A DNA stretch of 64,000 nt, taken from positions 186,001 to 250,000 of the forward strand of contig JACGCN010000012.1 in the NCBI GenBank assembly GCA_014905825.1, in the 5' to 3' direction. Shown here one piece after another: positions 34,364 through 45,960 of this stretch. The translations under genes and the position numbers were made by a program. Each line of letters begins with the position of its first letter. Position 1 is the first letter of the stretch. The DNA is from Lyophyllum atratum (lineage: Eukaryota > Basidiomycota > Agaricomycetes > Agaricales > Lyophyllaceae). The notes beneath the pieces are model-generated. The model did no database searches. It had not been told where the DNA came from and saw nothing but the letters and a program-made list of their open reading frames with translations.

Positions 34364-37300
34364 TCATAACCCATTTATGTTTCCTGCTACGCTTTCCACT
34401 GCATCTTTCAACCTGAAGGACTCTCTTACGACCATGTCATTTTCATCTTCCGTACATTCCGCAATGAAAGTAGTCGTCTCAGCCACAAAGCCTGTTTTTA
34501 TATTGTTGTGAGTGACCGGTCGTGATAATTGATAGAACTGAGACACTGACCGAGAAGCTTGCCGCCGTGAACTCTCCACAATTTTTCGGAGCACGTCAGG
34601 GTAAACAGACGCAACTGGACATCCTCTGAACGCGTGTGCATGAGAACATCGAGGTTGATCGACTTGAGGAGCATATCATCTGTCACACTGTCCACCAATG
34701 CGACCAGACCATCTTGGAGAGCTACCTTCCCTTCGGCAGTGTTCCATTTGACGCCGACGGGAACTTGCTGAATCAATGGAGAAGCAACCTGCCGCAACTT
34801 ATCATCTCGCCAAAATGCTGTGGAGACAATGATAGGTTAGACTGGAAATGACGAGAGGCATTTCAGGTCGTACCTCCGTCATCATATATCAAGCTCTTCG
34901 TGAGGGCTTCAATCACCCCAGACCACAAGGATCGATTGTCGGCCGATCCTGCACTGAAGAGTTTGAGGCACTCCACGAAAGGTGTCAACAAGAGGGACAT
35001 GTATGGGGTCATCAAGCCCTTAAGGAGGAAAAAAGTCAGGGTTGCATTCGGGGGTGATAGCTTGTATGGTGACTTGCCTTGAAGAAGTCCAACAGGGCGA
35101 TGTATATGCGACAAAAGGTGATCTTTCTCGGCTCATCATCTAGAAGCGTACTTTGATCAGGAGGTGTTTAGAAGCAAGGCGATAAACTTTATTACCGGTG
35201 CTACCAGCGAAGGCCCAATCGTACAGACGCCGGAATAGAGGTCGGAAAGCTGCTTCATTCAATTTAACGACCAATTCCTGGAAGGCCATGATCGCTTGGG
35301 TCTCAGCCTGGAATAGAATTAGCTGCCGTCTGAGTGTCGAGAATGGAAATAGAAAGTAATCACATCTATGCCTGAATTCTTAGCGAGATCGAACGACTCC
35401 AAGAAAACTTTAAATAGAGGTCGGAGTTGCTCTAGCACGGCTGGGCGAGCTGCACTGCGCAGGGCCCTTGCAAGCAAGTCGAAATATGGAACGAACCGCT
35501 CCTGCAGATGTTTCAGACACACAAGGCAAGCGCGAAAAAAGGATGCTGACATACCATTTGTGGTGAGTCCTTCAGGGATGGCCACATATCGATCAACGCT
35601 GGAAGAAGAACATTCGTAGGTGCTCGCTTGGCAACTGCCTTCATCAGACTGAGCATGGCAGATGGCGGCGAACTCGTTGTCGAAGCGCGATAGTCAACGT
35701 AAAGGGTGACAACCTGTGTAATTTCTGCACTTCCCCAAAAGGTGGGAACCGATGAAAGGAGCCCATGTAAGACGGGGTACGTATCTCCCAGAGTTCCTGA
35801 GATTGGGATAGGTGAATAAGATAGTGATAAAGATATCCATGTGTATTCACCTGAAGTGCCTTCATGGATGATGGTCACACTCTCGGAAATCATTTGGCGG
35901 AAATAAGGTATGATTCGGGGCCCGATTTTAGTCCTACTCAGCCAGATCAGACCATAAATTAACGGAGGAGGAGAATTGATACAGACGGGAGCGGTGACAG
36001 CGCCGACATCGCCGCGGCAGTTGCCTTGCGTCTTTTAATGAAACCCAGAACGAGGGGAATAGTCTCCGTGATGGGTGACTCTTCTCTGGGGCACAATGTA
36101 AGGCCGATGGCTCTCAGAGCCTTGAACGAAGACAGTGTAAGTGCTTCTTCAGTTTGTGATGACAAAAGGCCTCGGATGACGCCGATGATCTTAATGATAA
36201 CGGGGACCACGGCCAGACGCGTCTTCTCCGCCACTTGTGGGAGGCGCTCGCTAAATAGATCTAGAGCACCACTCTGAACCTGAAAATACTCTCAGTACCG
36301 AAAATAAAAACAATGAAGGACACATTTCTTACCAGGCTTTCCCCGGATTGAGCCATCGACAGTACTCCGTTGATGAAGTCCGCAGCTGCCATAACGCTTA
36401 ATGCTTTGTTGAGGGAGGCACGAGCAGCCTGGCATATCTCCTCGACCTTTCCTTCGGGGTTTATTCCGATATCCAGGGTGGCCAATGAAATAAGAGCGGC
36501 CACCAGATGACCCAACTCCTCCTCAGATGCGGTGGAGCCTGGTGTCGGATGCTTCAAAGCATTGCCCACGAATATGATCAAGGCTAGAGCACGACGCCGT
36601 AGAGTTACTCTTGATGCAGTAGAGGGCTCCTCACCACTGTGTATCGATGTTAGTCGACAGTGTGACGGATAACACCATCAAAACTTACGCAGACACGTCC
36701 AAAAATGTCGGATGAACGATGTCAGGACGAACAACGCGATCAGCAAGACGCTTGCTTTCATGCAGGATACTGGTAAGAGTCTGCAAACTAGGATAAGTGA
36801 AGTCCTTCCAAGGTAAGGAAAAAATCGTACGCGAATTTGCAATGAAGGTGTGGCGTGCTGAAGGATTGAAGTAGCGAGAGAGAGGGAAGCCTCAACCTCT
36901 TCCGTATTTTGCCTAATTACACGGTTCGCGACTTTCTCCACTAGAAGCATGCAAACAGGCGCAAGGAAGTCCTCGGAGCCCAAAACGTCGATGAGATGAG
37001 CGAAGAAGCTGAAAAGAGTTCAATCAGCGAGTTCAAAGTACCAAGATGAGGAACATACTTGGTGCGGCGGTGACGCGGGATGTGATTCGCAGCATCCGTA
37101 AATACTCTAAGGAAGTCCTTGGAACCAATATACAAGTCTAGCGCCTGGGTGTGTGCACGCTTCAGGGATGAAACCATGACTGGGACGATGCTATCGACAG
37201 TCTAAAGAATGTATAAATGAATTAGGTATATCAGGCGCAGACGAGCTACTCACCTGCTGCACCACCTTGAAACTGTAGGTGTCATCTCTATGGAAGACGT

Positions 37301-40300
37301 TTGAACCCATAAATGTGAAGACTGGCATGACATTGTGAAGAACTGAGTCCGGTGCCAAGCGAGCCAGATTGGCCATTAGCAGCAAGGCTTGATGGAAAGT
37401 TTGAGGATTGTCAGCGACTGTGAATTGCAGGTAAGCTTCATTTATCCCCAAGCTAGTCGCGGCGAGTAAACATACCACGTATGAGTTCCACCAGGATATC
37501 CAGGCGGATGATACTCGGTGAAATATTCGGTATTTCCTGTGGAAGACATCGTTGAGAGAACACGGCAAAGCGGCGAGTAAAGACTCACGATTATTTTGTT
37601 TGCTGCATTCTCTATTGCAGACATGAGCAACTGCTCGACGTAGCTCATGTCCGCCTGCGCAGTAGACTCCGATTGTAGCACACGGTTGAGTGTCTCGAGT
37701 AAGTTAGAAATAAGGTCAAGGGATCCCGGTAATGATCGCGTCCCGATAACTTCAACGAATAGACTGAGGCGCGGAAGTGCATCCTCGGAAGCACTAATTA
37801 TGGGGACAGATGAGAATTCCTATAGAAATGACTTCAAAACGCCACGCACTATGTCGTCTTTGCCCTCTTTGCACGCGGGGCGCCAGCCTTGGAGGCTTGC
37901 TGGAGTGAATCGAGGACATGCATAATCAATGGCGCATCTTCCACTAGGCTGCCCAGAAGCTGCTTGGAAGCCGTGTACTATTTTAAAAAGATGCAGTCAG
38001 CAAACATGCGGGGAAAGCGACGAGAAGGGCTTACTGTTTCTGCATTCTGTGTACCAAGGTCTAATAGTAGATCACATAGCGCGATTTGGCGCTCAGAACT
38101 CAAGGCAGAAAACAATCCATGTTGCACAGCTCGCGATATGATTGCCCGCGAGGTTGATGGGGCACCTGTCTCTTATCAGCCCCAGAATCGACTTACAATA
38201 TCAGTAAACTGACCTGGTGCAAACGAGGCCCGTATCACAGAAACGAAGACGCTCCATGATTCGCCTTGTTCGTCATTGAGATCCTTTGCGACAGAAGCAT
38301 CGAAACATGATATGGCTAAATCAGTCAGCGCCTGAAGTGTATCGGTGTTATCGGCCTTCATGGAGGACACAAGAGTCTTCATTGTGGGAAGCATGATTTG
38401 TGCCTTTGCACTATCTGCAATACCCTCCAGGCTCTTGAGCAAGGCAATCTGGGCTGCGGGTAGCGTGATCGCGTTGATGTGAGAGAGAATGAAACACAGA
38501 ACACGACGCTTGTATCTTCGAAAAAAAGTTAGTCACGGACGGAAATTGAAGGTGAACTTTCTCACTCTGAGTCGCGCTTCTTGTCGCCTTTACTCCTACC
38601 AAGATGTTGTTGGTGGAATACCCTGATGTAGTTAACGTCATGAGCTAGATGATCCCCATGCTCTGCGAGGGCGCCGATGTATTTCTTGAAATCATCGCGA
38701 TCCAGGTATTGGAGTTGATCTTCACAAAAATGTCAGTTGGGTCAGGCGCCTAAAATTGAAAAACGGCCTACTTTCACTCTTTCCATAAATAGTGTCAAAG
38801 CCATAAACCGTTTTGAACTGTCGATCCCCCAACTGACACAGGTGAGATATACACGCCAATGCAGCTTGACGCTGCTCGGCAACATGTGTCTGTAGCGCAA
38901 CGAGCAGGGAGGGTAGGATTGTCTGGAAATCCATACCATCGTCCTCAGAAATGTGAGCTTGAAGAAACGCGGCAGCATGGCGTAAAGCCACTGTGGGAAG
39001 CTGGTCTTGCTCGTCACCAGCGGAAGATGTCCAAATTCCAGCTAAAAACGCCAAAGCATCACCCTTGAGGCTGACGAATAGAGCTTGGAGGACGTCGAAG
39101 GTGAAAATAGGGATAGCACTGGAGATGTTCGCTAGTTTGTAGGTCTTCCGAATAAGCTCCACGTAACGAGACCCTCGGTCCCTTGGGGTACTCTGTGGGC
39201 CAGGGTCAATCAAGTTGACGGCGTAGATCGGCTCAGGACTTACATTGGATAGGTCGGCCAGCCAGTCCAAAGTCAGTCCGGTGGGTCGTTCGATAGAAGG
39301 CAAGAGCGCAACAACAGCGAGCTGTAACCGTTGAATCGTGCTTCTACTGCTTGGCTTCGCCACGACGATTTTTGCCAGCGCCATATCATCGGAAATCTAG
39401 AATTGCGAATAAGCTTTATCGTTACACAGGCTGGAATGCTGGCACTGTACCCCTTCTGGCAGATCTTCCATTCCAGCAAGTTCCTCGACGCTAATCACGT
39501 CCAGCACTTTGCGAGCGGCTTCAACTTGGTGTTCTCCAGAAAGCTGTCCTAGCAGAGCTCTAGTGATGAGATAACTCAGGACCTTCACATGGGGGTTGGA
39601 GTCCTGCAGCTTCGCGACGAGAGTCTCTAAATGGACGGAGTAGATGTTGGATTTCAAGATGTTTCCTAGAGAGTTCAAATTAGGATAGAGCACATCGAAT
39701 TAGTTCCAAGACCTTACGGGCAATCTGGGATGCAATCAAGACGTTGATGTTGCCCATCCTCTCAACAGCATCAGCCACGTCCTTCGCCTTTTCTCCAACA
39801 ACCATGCTGGCACATCCAGCAAGCCACTCATGGACTGCAGGGGCTTCCTGAGAAGAGATGATTTCCCAAACAATCTCTGCCGTATGTTGCCTCGGTTTCG
39901 AAAATAAAAGGAAGGGGAACATTATCCGTTGGAATATGCTGTCCATGTGCAAGGGGTTCGTCGGGGATAAGTGTGTGGCTAAAAAGGTAAGATGTGCTTT
40001 GAGGAGGCTGCGTTTCGGCTTTGCACCAGGGGCACACAGCACATTCGATAGACCGGCAATATATGTCTCCGCATCTTCCTTCAAGATTGTGAGAAGAGCT
40101 GGGGGCTGGCTATAAAGCGCATCTGCAACAGCCTGGTGAGTATCTTGGACACGGGCCAGCAACGCGGAGCGGATTGATTCCTATGATGCTGTGGTTGGAG
40201 ATTGAACTGGGGAATGAGGGAGAAACATACCACTTCCGGGGACGGAATGTCCTTTTGAGAAAGTCTTCTGAGCAAGTCGTTCACAGCCGCAGCCCGTATT

Positions 40301-42013
40301 TTCGGGTCAGCATTGGTGGATGCCAGTATCGTATCAACGCTCTCCGCACGTGTAGAATCAGTATCGTGGACCTGCTGTACCTCATATCATCTCAGCAAAA
40401 ACAAAAATCGAGAGTTGTGAAGTCCACTCACGACCGTGAGAGATATCCTCAGTTGATCTACATTCTCCTGTTCAACATTCTCCTCCTCAGAAACGGCATC
40501 CATAGCTTGCTGGAAGGTCGCCGGATGGCGTTGCTGGATAATAGCCAGGAGTCGACGTGCTGATGTCGGGGGCGGAGAGGCATCGGCGGTGATGATAGAC
40601 CTGGCCAGTTGGAGGGCACTTCGGAGTACCACGACTTGAGGAACTCTGGGCGTTGAGACGATGGACTCCAGCAGAGACACTGCTCTGTCATCATCTAGCC
40701 TGCTCCAGGGCTAAGATCACGAAATTTGCAAGTATGATTGACCATTCTTACCGTTTTATGAGGCCAGGCAGCAGAGGGTTAAGTATTTTTTCGGCACCAA
40801 TCCAAAGGGATGCACTTCGCAATTCCTTATCAATGTTCCTTAAACAAGTGTCAGAGAAATGTTTTGAGGAGAATATTGGTAACTCACGGAATTCGGAGTA
40901 TTGCTTTTGAGGTACCATCCGAGAAGCGCTCCAACTCAGCTTGCGGTTCACAAACAGATAAAACTGTATTGGTGTATTGCTTTGCAGAGACTTGCTCGAC
41001 ACAGCTAGTCATCGCACTCAAGATAGCATTGAGTGCAGCCGGTGAGATATGGCATTTTTGGGACAGGGCGGACAGGAGGACGTAGGAGCCGAGCTGCGAA
41101 ACGGTATTAGACCAATTACAGAAAAGCTAAACGAACACATACGATAGCGTCTTTGATAGCATTCCCTTGCTGCAATGGTGCAAGTAATGCGGGCAACAGA
41201 TACGCAACCGTGCCTTCGTTTAACACTTGACTCCAAGATATGAAGTCATGAAGGCATGCGGCGTTGAATGCCAAGAGGACGCGATGAGAACGCGCTTCGT
41301 TCAGAGCAGATGGAAGTAGCGAGGTAACGAAACGAGAAACGTCGGAGTTGCGCAGCATCTCATTGACAAGAGACATCCGAGGCAGATTTTGGGCAGCAGA
41401 CTTGAATGGAAGCAGGAAGCTCCATGTCGAATTTTGTCTGTACAGTGGGTTGAGCGTGAAATGAGACTAGAGCATGGATTGACTTACTTGATGTGTAATA
41501 TTGATATCATTTTGGTGAAGTGCGTGGACTCGTGGTATGGGAGGAATAGAGAGAGGACAGCTTCTACATTGAACTCGTTTATTCTGCGGTAAATTGTGTG
41601 ATTTCAGTATACATTTAGGACGCAATTGGTAAATCTTCGCACCTGAACCTGCGCACAAGCCACTCCAAGACTTTGCCAGTCGGGGCATCCATCAAGTACG
41701 GCCCCAGCAAACCAAGAAACGATGCGATTCCTGTGTCCAGCTCGGCGTTGGCTTCCGCCGGCAGAAGCGTTCGATCGATAGATTTTGCATATTCCGAGAA
41801 TAGCTGGTCTTCGAATTTCCGCAATGAAGGGTTGAGAGTAGCCAGTTGAAGGAGCCCATTGACACCAAGGGCATGGATGGATTCCAAATCATGCTGGTCG
41901 GCTTCACGACCAGTGAAAAGGTAAGACTCTGCCGATTTCCGACGTGATCTGTCGACAAGTATTGCGGCATTGAGAGAGGCATTTTGCGCCAACTGCGCAG
42001 CAAGGCTCGACAT
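34364..42013 (-). CDS. UTP10: UTP10/HEATR1, U3 snoRNP HEAT-repeat protein
   Basis: Very large component of the t-UTP part of the small-subunit processome in the nucleolus, needed for rDNA transcription and 18S rRNA processing. The start at 42013 reads MSSLAAQLAQNASLNAAIL and continues VDRSRRKSAESYLFTGREADQHDL, the conserved UTP10 N-terminus. The body is a chain of helical HEAT-like repeats over about 7.6 kb with many introns of around 50-60 bp. The end is FVAETTTFIAECTEDEND, then VVRESFRLKDAVESVAGNINGL, and TGA at 34364-34366. An in-frame ATG further upstream (42067) would add 18 residues lacking the conserved pattern. No disrupting stop was noticed, but I did not splice every exon. Confidence 0.92.
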
Positions 42014-42293
42014 CAATGGCTCGCAGGGGTACAGTTTACGGCAAATTCGCGGTCCAAGAATTTTCAAGGCGTTGTTTTGGCTTGTACGACACCGATGAAA
42101 ATTTCAATCATCGCCAAATAAGCCGGACCCCTGGCCATACTTGGGCCACACGCTTGGGAATATTGGCATCCTTCACTATGCTACCTACTAGGTCTGAAGG
42201 ACAGTACGCTCAGGCACAGCTGGTGATTTCCAGACGACGACTCCAGAAGTTCTTCTATAACCGCTTGTCTAGCCTTAAAGCGATGGAAACTTG

Positions 42294-42623
42294 ATGGAAA
42301 CCTTACGATGGCAGCGTGCAACATGTGGCCCTTTCGCGACTCGCGGATTACAGTCGTATCCTCGGCCCCCGGAAGACCTGTACTCTATCTGGGCGCCTTC
42401 CAAGTCACAATAACCAGATGTCAGTTTAGCCAAGGACGATGCTCACAATCGGTTTGTACAACTTCGGTCGCTAGTAGAATGGATCTCTGTGGAGAAAGCA
42501 GGCTGCCACTGCATGAAATGCGAGGTGGGGGAGGTGGATCCGAAGAACGTTAAAATTGTCAAAGTGGTGGAGAACTATGCACATGCAGGTGGAGAGTGCG
42601 TCCTCTCCGACAATGAACACTGA
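42294..42623 (+). pseudogene. 109-codon frame interrupted by one TAA
   Basis: From ATG 42294 the frame reads METLRWQRATCGPFATRG, a basic start like a mitochondrial presequence, then LQSYPRPPEDLYSIWAPSKSQ and TAA at 42411-42413. The same frame then stays open for 69 codons (PDVSLAKDDAHNRFVQLRSL, VEWISVEKAGCHCMKCEVGE, VVENYAHAGGECVLSD) to TGA at 42621-42623. I found no GT-AG intron that removes the stop and keeps frame. It may be a recent pseudogene, a sequencing error or a readthrough gene. Family unknown. It is divergent from UTP10 by 280 bp. Confidence 0.4.
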
Positions 42624-43500
42624 ATTCGCAGTTGAAGCTGCCATTTTGTGCCTCACTGTAAGGGCTCTGTGGTAAGTTCTCGTTTAGATTTTCGTTTTTA
42701 CTTCATGAGACCAGTGTATGCAAACGATTTCAACTATTCCTATAATGGAGTGCTTTACCATACATAAGTCGTAGACGTGCAGCTGACATTCAACGGCCTT
42801 CCTAAAGGTACGTATAATCAACCACAATTTGCAGCATTTCTTTTTCCCGTTTCATACCAAGCGACCATCTAGCAGCGGAAGTGTTTTTGCAGACTTTTCA
42901 GAAAATTCCGTCCCAAATGCTTCGTAGTGATCAAGCACACCAAAAAAATAAAAATAAAAAACAGCAAGGCCGAGAAATATACCGAGACCCATGCAGGCTG
43001 CTGTACGTAGTCTCAAGACGACTTCAACGACCCCATCTCCTATATGGCAGAGATCTGATAGAATGGAAATAAAACTTACGCAGCCACTTTCGGAGCCATT
43101 AGCAGCACCTCGCCAGCTCTGACTTAACAAGTGCAGAACCTATCTGCTGGCTGCTTAGTAGAAGCATGCAAATATATTGGAATCGAAATGTCCTACAATG
43201 TCCACCTCGCGCGAGAGTGACCAGAGAACATACTTTGCAAGACCCGCTGCCCCCAATATCCGTTCAACCAACATAGTGCCCTGCGACCAAACAACACGAG
43301 CGGTGTGGTCGTGAGAGGGGCCTCGGGAGACGTGGGCACCGAAGCCTAGATAGATGGGAGAACATTAGTGGCCGAACAGGGGGGAAAGCATGGAAAATAA
43401 TGGACCTTGTCCAAAGCTCCCCTGATACATCGCTATCAGGCGGTCGGACTGTGGTTATCATTTTTACCAGAGCGTAGTTGCTTCACGGTGATTATCCCCG
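42624..43500. other. Unresolved stretch, possible small minus-strand membrane protein gene
   Basis: On the minus strand an ATG at 43274 starts MLVERILGAAGLAK and meets a strong donor (gtatgt). Further on, CMGLGIFLGLAVFYFYFFG is a good membrane segment followed by HYEAFGTEFSEKS, ending at 42852. I could not find a splice pattern joining them. The membrane segment vaguely recalls small respiratory-chain subunits, but this is too weak for a call. Confidence 0.3.
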
Positions 43501-44034
43501 ATGGCGCCGGCTTCCGTTACCTATTTTCGACTTGCACGACGCATTCCTCAGGTATCTTCAGTCAAAACGCGTACCTAGAAGCATAGTCGAAGCCGTGTTT
43601 CGATCTACCTTACGTTTGCCTTCGTCTCTAACACCTCTTCTGCGCAGGACCGCCGTACTGAGTGTCTCCCAACTATCGATCCAATGTATAGGAGTCGCGA
43701 TATCATCATGTGGTGGAATTGGTCTCGAATTCCCGTTTCAAAGTACGCATACATCCGCGTTTCCTTTGCTCGACGCGTAACCAGCTACATTTTAACAGTA
43801 GGACTGGCCAGGAACACAAACAGGACACCGTCTGATATGTACCTCCATCATGCCGCTGCCCTCCCTTTGGGATACGGACCAAGACACAGAAGCAAGTTCG
43901 ATAGCCATCCGACGCTACAGTCCGGTTCCTTCGCAAGCCGAAAGTCGGTGTCCCAAGGTCGCGTCCAGAGTGAAAGGGACTTCGGAGCTTGGAGTGCCGA
44001 ATCGATGGGTGTATATAGGTATCTTGATAAATAA
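43501..44034 (+). CDS. Possible small mitochondrial protein, unknown family
   Basis: Two-exon model of about 145 aa. Exon 1 (43501-43551) encodes MAPASVTYFRLARRIPQ, basic and free of acidic residues like a mitochondrial presequence. The intron is 43552-43647 (gtatct to gcgcag). Exon 2 gives DRRTECLPTIDPMYRSRD and IIMWWNWSRIPVSK, then continues open to TAA at 44034. A further intron inside exon 2 cannot be excluded, since a GTACGC donor follows PVSK. No family recognised; the coding look of the WWNWSRIP stretch is the main support. Confidence 0.4.
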
Positions 44035-44217
44035 TTCATCGGAGAGGAAATACAGAGATGACCGAGGTATTAAGAAGCCAAGAGTCTGAGCAAGCGCATA
44101 GGATCGTCCGAGCAGTAGCGGTCTGGCGAGAAAAATAACGGGACTATGGGTCGAGACATAGAAAATGTTAGCGTAGCGCGGACAAGAGACGTATCACCAA
44201 CCTCTGGTATTTGATAA

Positions 44218-44862
44218 TTAGGTGCTTTCAGCCTGCTTCTTCAGACCCTCTGCCTGCGCTCTGAAGCCCTGCACCAGTTTCTCATACATGAAGAACTTCA
44301 CGAGGTACGCAATTATACCTCCGAAGACCTCCCTCGTCTCATATTTCGTCTTCCCATCCACCACACTCAATGTCTGCCATCGCTCCGCGCTCAGAAGGAA
44401 CTTCGGCAGTGCGATGTTGGCCCAGGCCACGCGATGGTTCTCGTGGTCCACAGTCGTGATAATTTCAAATGCGGACTGTTCTTGAAACCAGCCAGGCTCA
44501 CCCATCGTTGGCGGAAGGTGTACGGGTGCTATCAGAAGGTACTGGCCCTCGGCAGGCGTTTGGTCAGGTAATTTGTTTTTGGACTTGTCGACGATAGTTT
44601 GACCACGGCTTTTCTTCATGTTAGATGAAAGATGCGTGATAGCGATGGTGAGCGTACACGAATGGATTCCTGGAATGGGTTCAGTAGCCGTCGGAGAGGG
44701 TGCTTGAGCATCAAAAGTAGTGACTGACCATTCCTTATACGAAGGGAAGTCCAGAATGATTGACCAGACCTTCTCTAGTGGTGCGTCGATGACGATGGAC
44801 GATGAGACAGAGAACACCCCATCCTCGACCAGGGGAGGCAGGTTCGAACTAGAGGCCGACAT
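44218..44862 (-). CDS. SRPBCC (START/Bet v1-like) domain protein
   Basis: Single-exon protein of 214 aa with the helix-grip fold signature of the SRPBCC superfamily: an N-terminal strand plus VFSVSSSIVIDAPLEKVWSI, ILDFPSYKEWS, the beta-sheet region with GEPGWFQEQSAFEI and NHRVAWANIALPKFLL, and a long C-terminal helix (EKLVQGFRAQAEGLKKQAE). Such proteins bind hydrophobic ligands in an internal cavity; the ligand is unknown. The start MSASSSNLPP is the only ATG before the domain. No signal peptide. Confidence 0.8.
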   Translation of the reverse strand: MSASSSNLPPLVEDGVFSVSSSIVIDAPLEKVWSIILDFPSYKEWSVTTFDAQAPSPTATEPIPGIHSCTLTIAITHLSSNMKKSRGQTIVDKSKNKLPDQTPAEGQYLLIAPVHLPPTMGEPGWFQEQSAFEIITTVDHENHRVAWANIALPKFLLSAERWQTLSVVDGKTKYETREVFGGIIAYLVKFFMYEKLVQGFRAQAEGLKKQAEST

Positions 44863-45069
44863 TATCAGTGTAAGTTATAGGCCGTGGTGCAACATGATGG
44901 CACGCGTGGTGCTTCCTTGTTTGGTTAACGGTTTGACCACAAACAACCTTCCTTGTTGAACGGTACGCCGGAATGCACTGGACTTGCACTAGACTTACAA
45001 CCATTCATTATGTGGCTCCGAGAGAACATCCATGAGGCAAGCCGTTGACATTTGGAGAAATTGGCTGTA

Positions 45070-45599
45070 CTACGGACGCTCGCTTTCGTGTTCCTCAGGA
45101 ATGACAGTCAGCGACGAACGCTGCCGGTATCCATACCTCGTTGCTCGCGGAGGATCCCTTCGTCGGACGTTTCGATAACCTAATGTCTGGTTCACCGCAG
45201 AATTTTGCAACAATACCATGTTCTGCTCCCCCAAATCCTCATCCAGGATGTCCCCATATTCCTGCTTGATTAACGCATTGAGGTACGTGTCTGTCAGTTG
45301 CAGTTGCATGCGCCGGTGGAAGAAAGATTCATCTCCGAATTCAGACAGCGAACTCTCAGAATTCTCGGCCTATAGGTCTGTGAGGTGATGCTGGGCAGCG
45401 AAGACATCGTGGCCGTACTATAACTGAGCGATTCAGCCATCCCGACACTGTCCGTCTCATCTTTTGAAGAAACTCAATGCGGCTCCGTCTCTGAACTTCA
45501 ATCTCTTGGAAGTCGAGTTCTGCGATTTATTGCATCAATATCCGTTTGAGAAGAAGCATAGGGACGCTCGCCTTTGTCCCGTGGGCGGAAGGGCCTCAT
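45070..45599 (-). CDS. Small charged protein, unknown family
   Basis: A three-exon model of about 134 aa, with the start at 45599 (MRPFRPRDKGE). A short intron leads to LDFQEIEVQRRSRIEFLQKMRRT, and a second (gtgtcg to ctatag) to AENSESSLSEFGDESFFHRR. A helix-rich end follows (QLQLTDTYLNALIKQEYGDI, LGEQNMVLLQNSAVN), then an Arg-rich tail. Only the last exon is a clear continuous frame; the first donor (gtccct) is unusual. Possible coiled-coil or nucleic-acid-binding character, no family recognised. It is divergent from the BAG protein gene. Confidence 0.4.
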
Positions 45600-45960
45600 C
45601 GTTGTTGTAAGCCTAGAACATAGTCTGTGAATACTGCCGCTGTTGACAACTAAGATATTTCAGGTTTGTCAGGTGCCAAAGATGAGGCGGAACGCGACTC
45701 AAGATTGTGTCTCGTTGCTAGTGGGGCGCGTCGTCAAATCGTCAAACCTGCATCGACAATCTAAGATCTTGATCAACTCGATCATGATCGGATGCTGTGT
45801 ATATGAAGTGACGTCACACTCCGTGATATTTCTAGTAGTTTCTCCAGATTTCGTCAACAAATGAGGCGATTACAGAAAAATCGAGAACCTGTACGGCAGC
45901 GGATTATATCTCCAGAAGCGCTTACTAGAAACCATAGCGTTATCTCTCCACACATCGAAC
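45600..45960. promoter_or_regulatory. Divergent spacer upstream of the BAG gene
   Basis: 361 bp between two divergent starts, presumably both promoters. An ATG at 45861 is not in frame with the BAG protein. No TATA box of note. Confidence 0.35.

Noticed and set aside
42852..43274. Cytochrome oxidase-like small subunit on the minus strand
   Set aside because: The membrane segment is suggestive, but no splice pattern links it to a start codon, so I do not name it.
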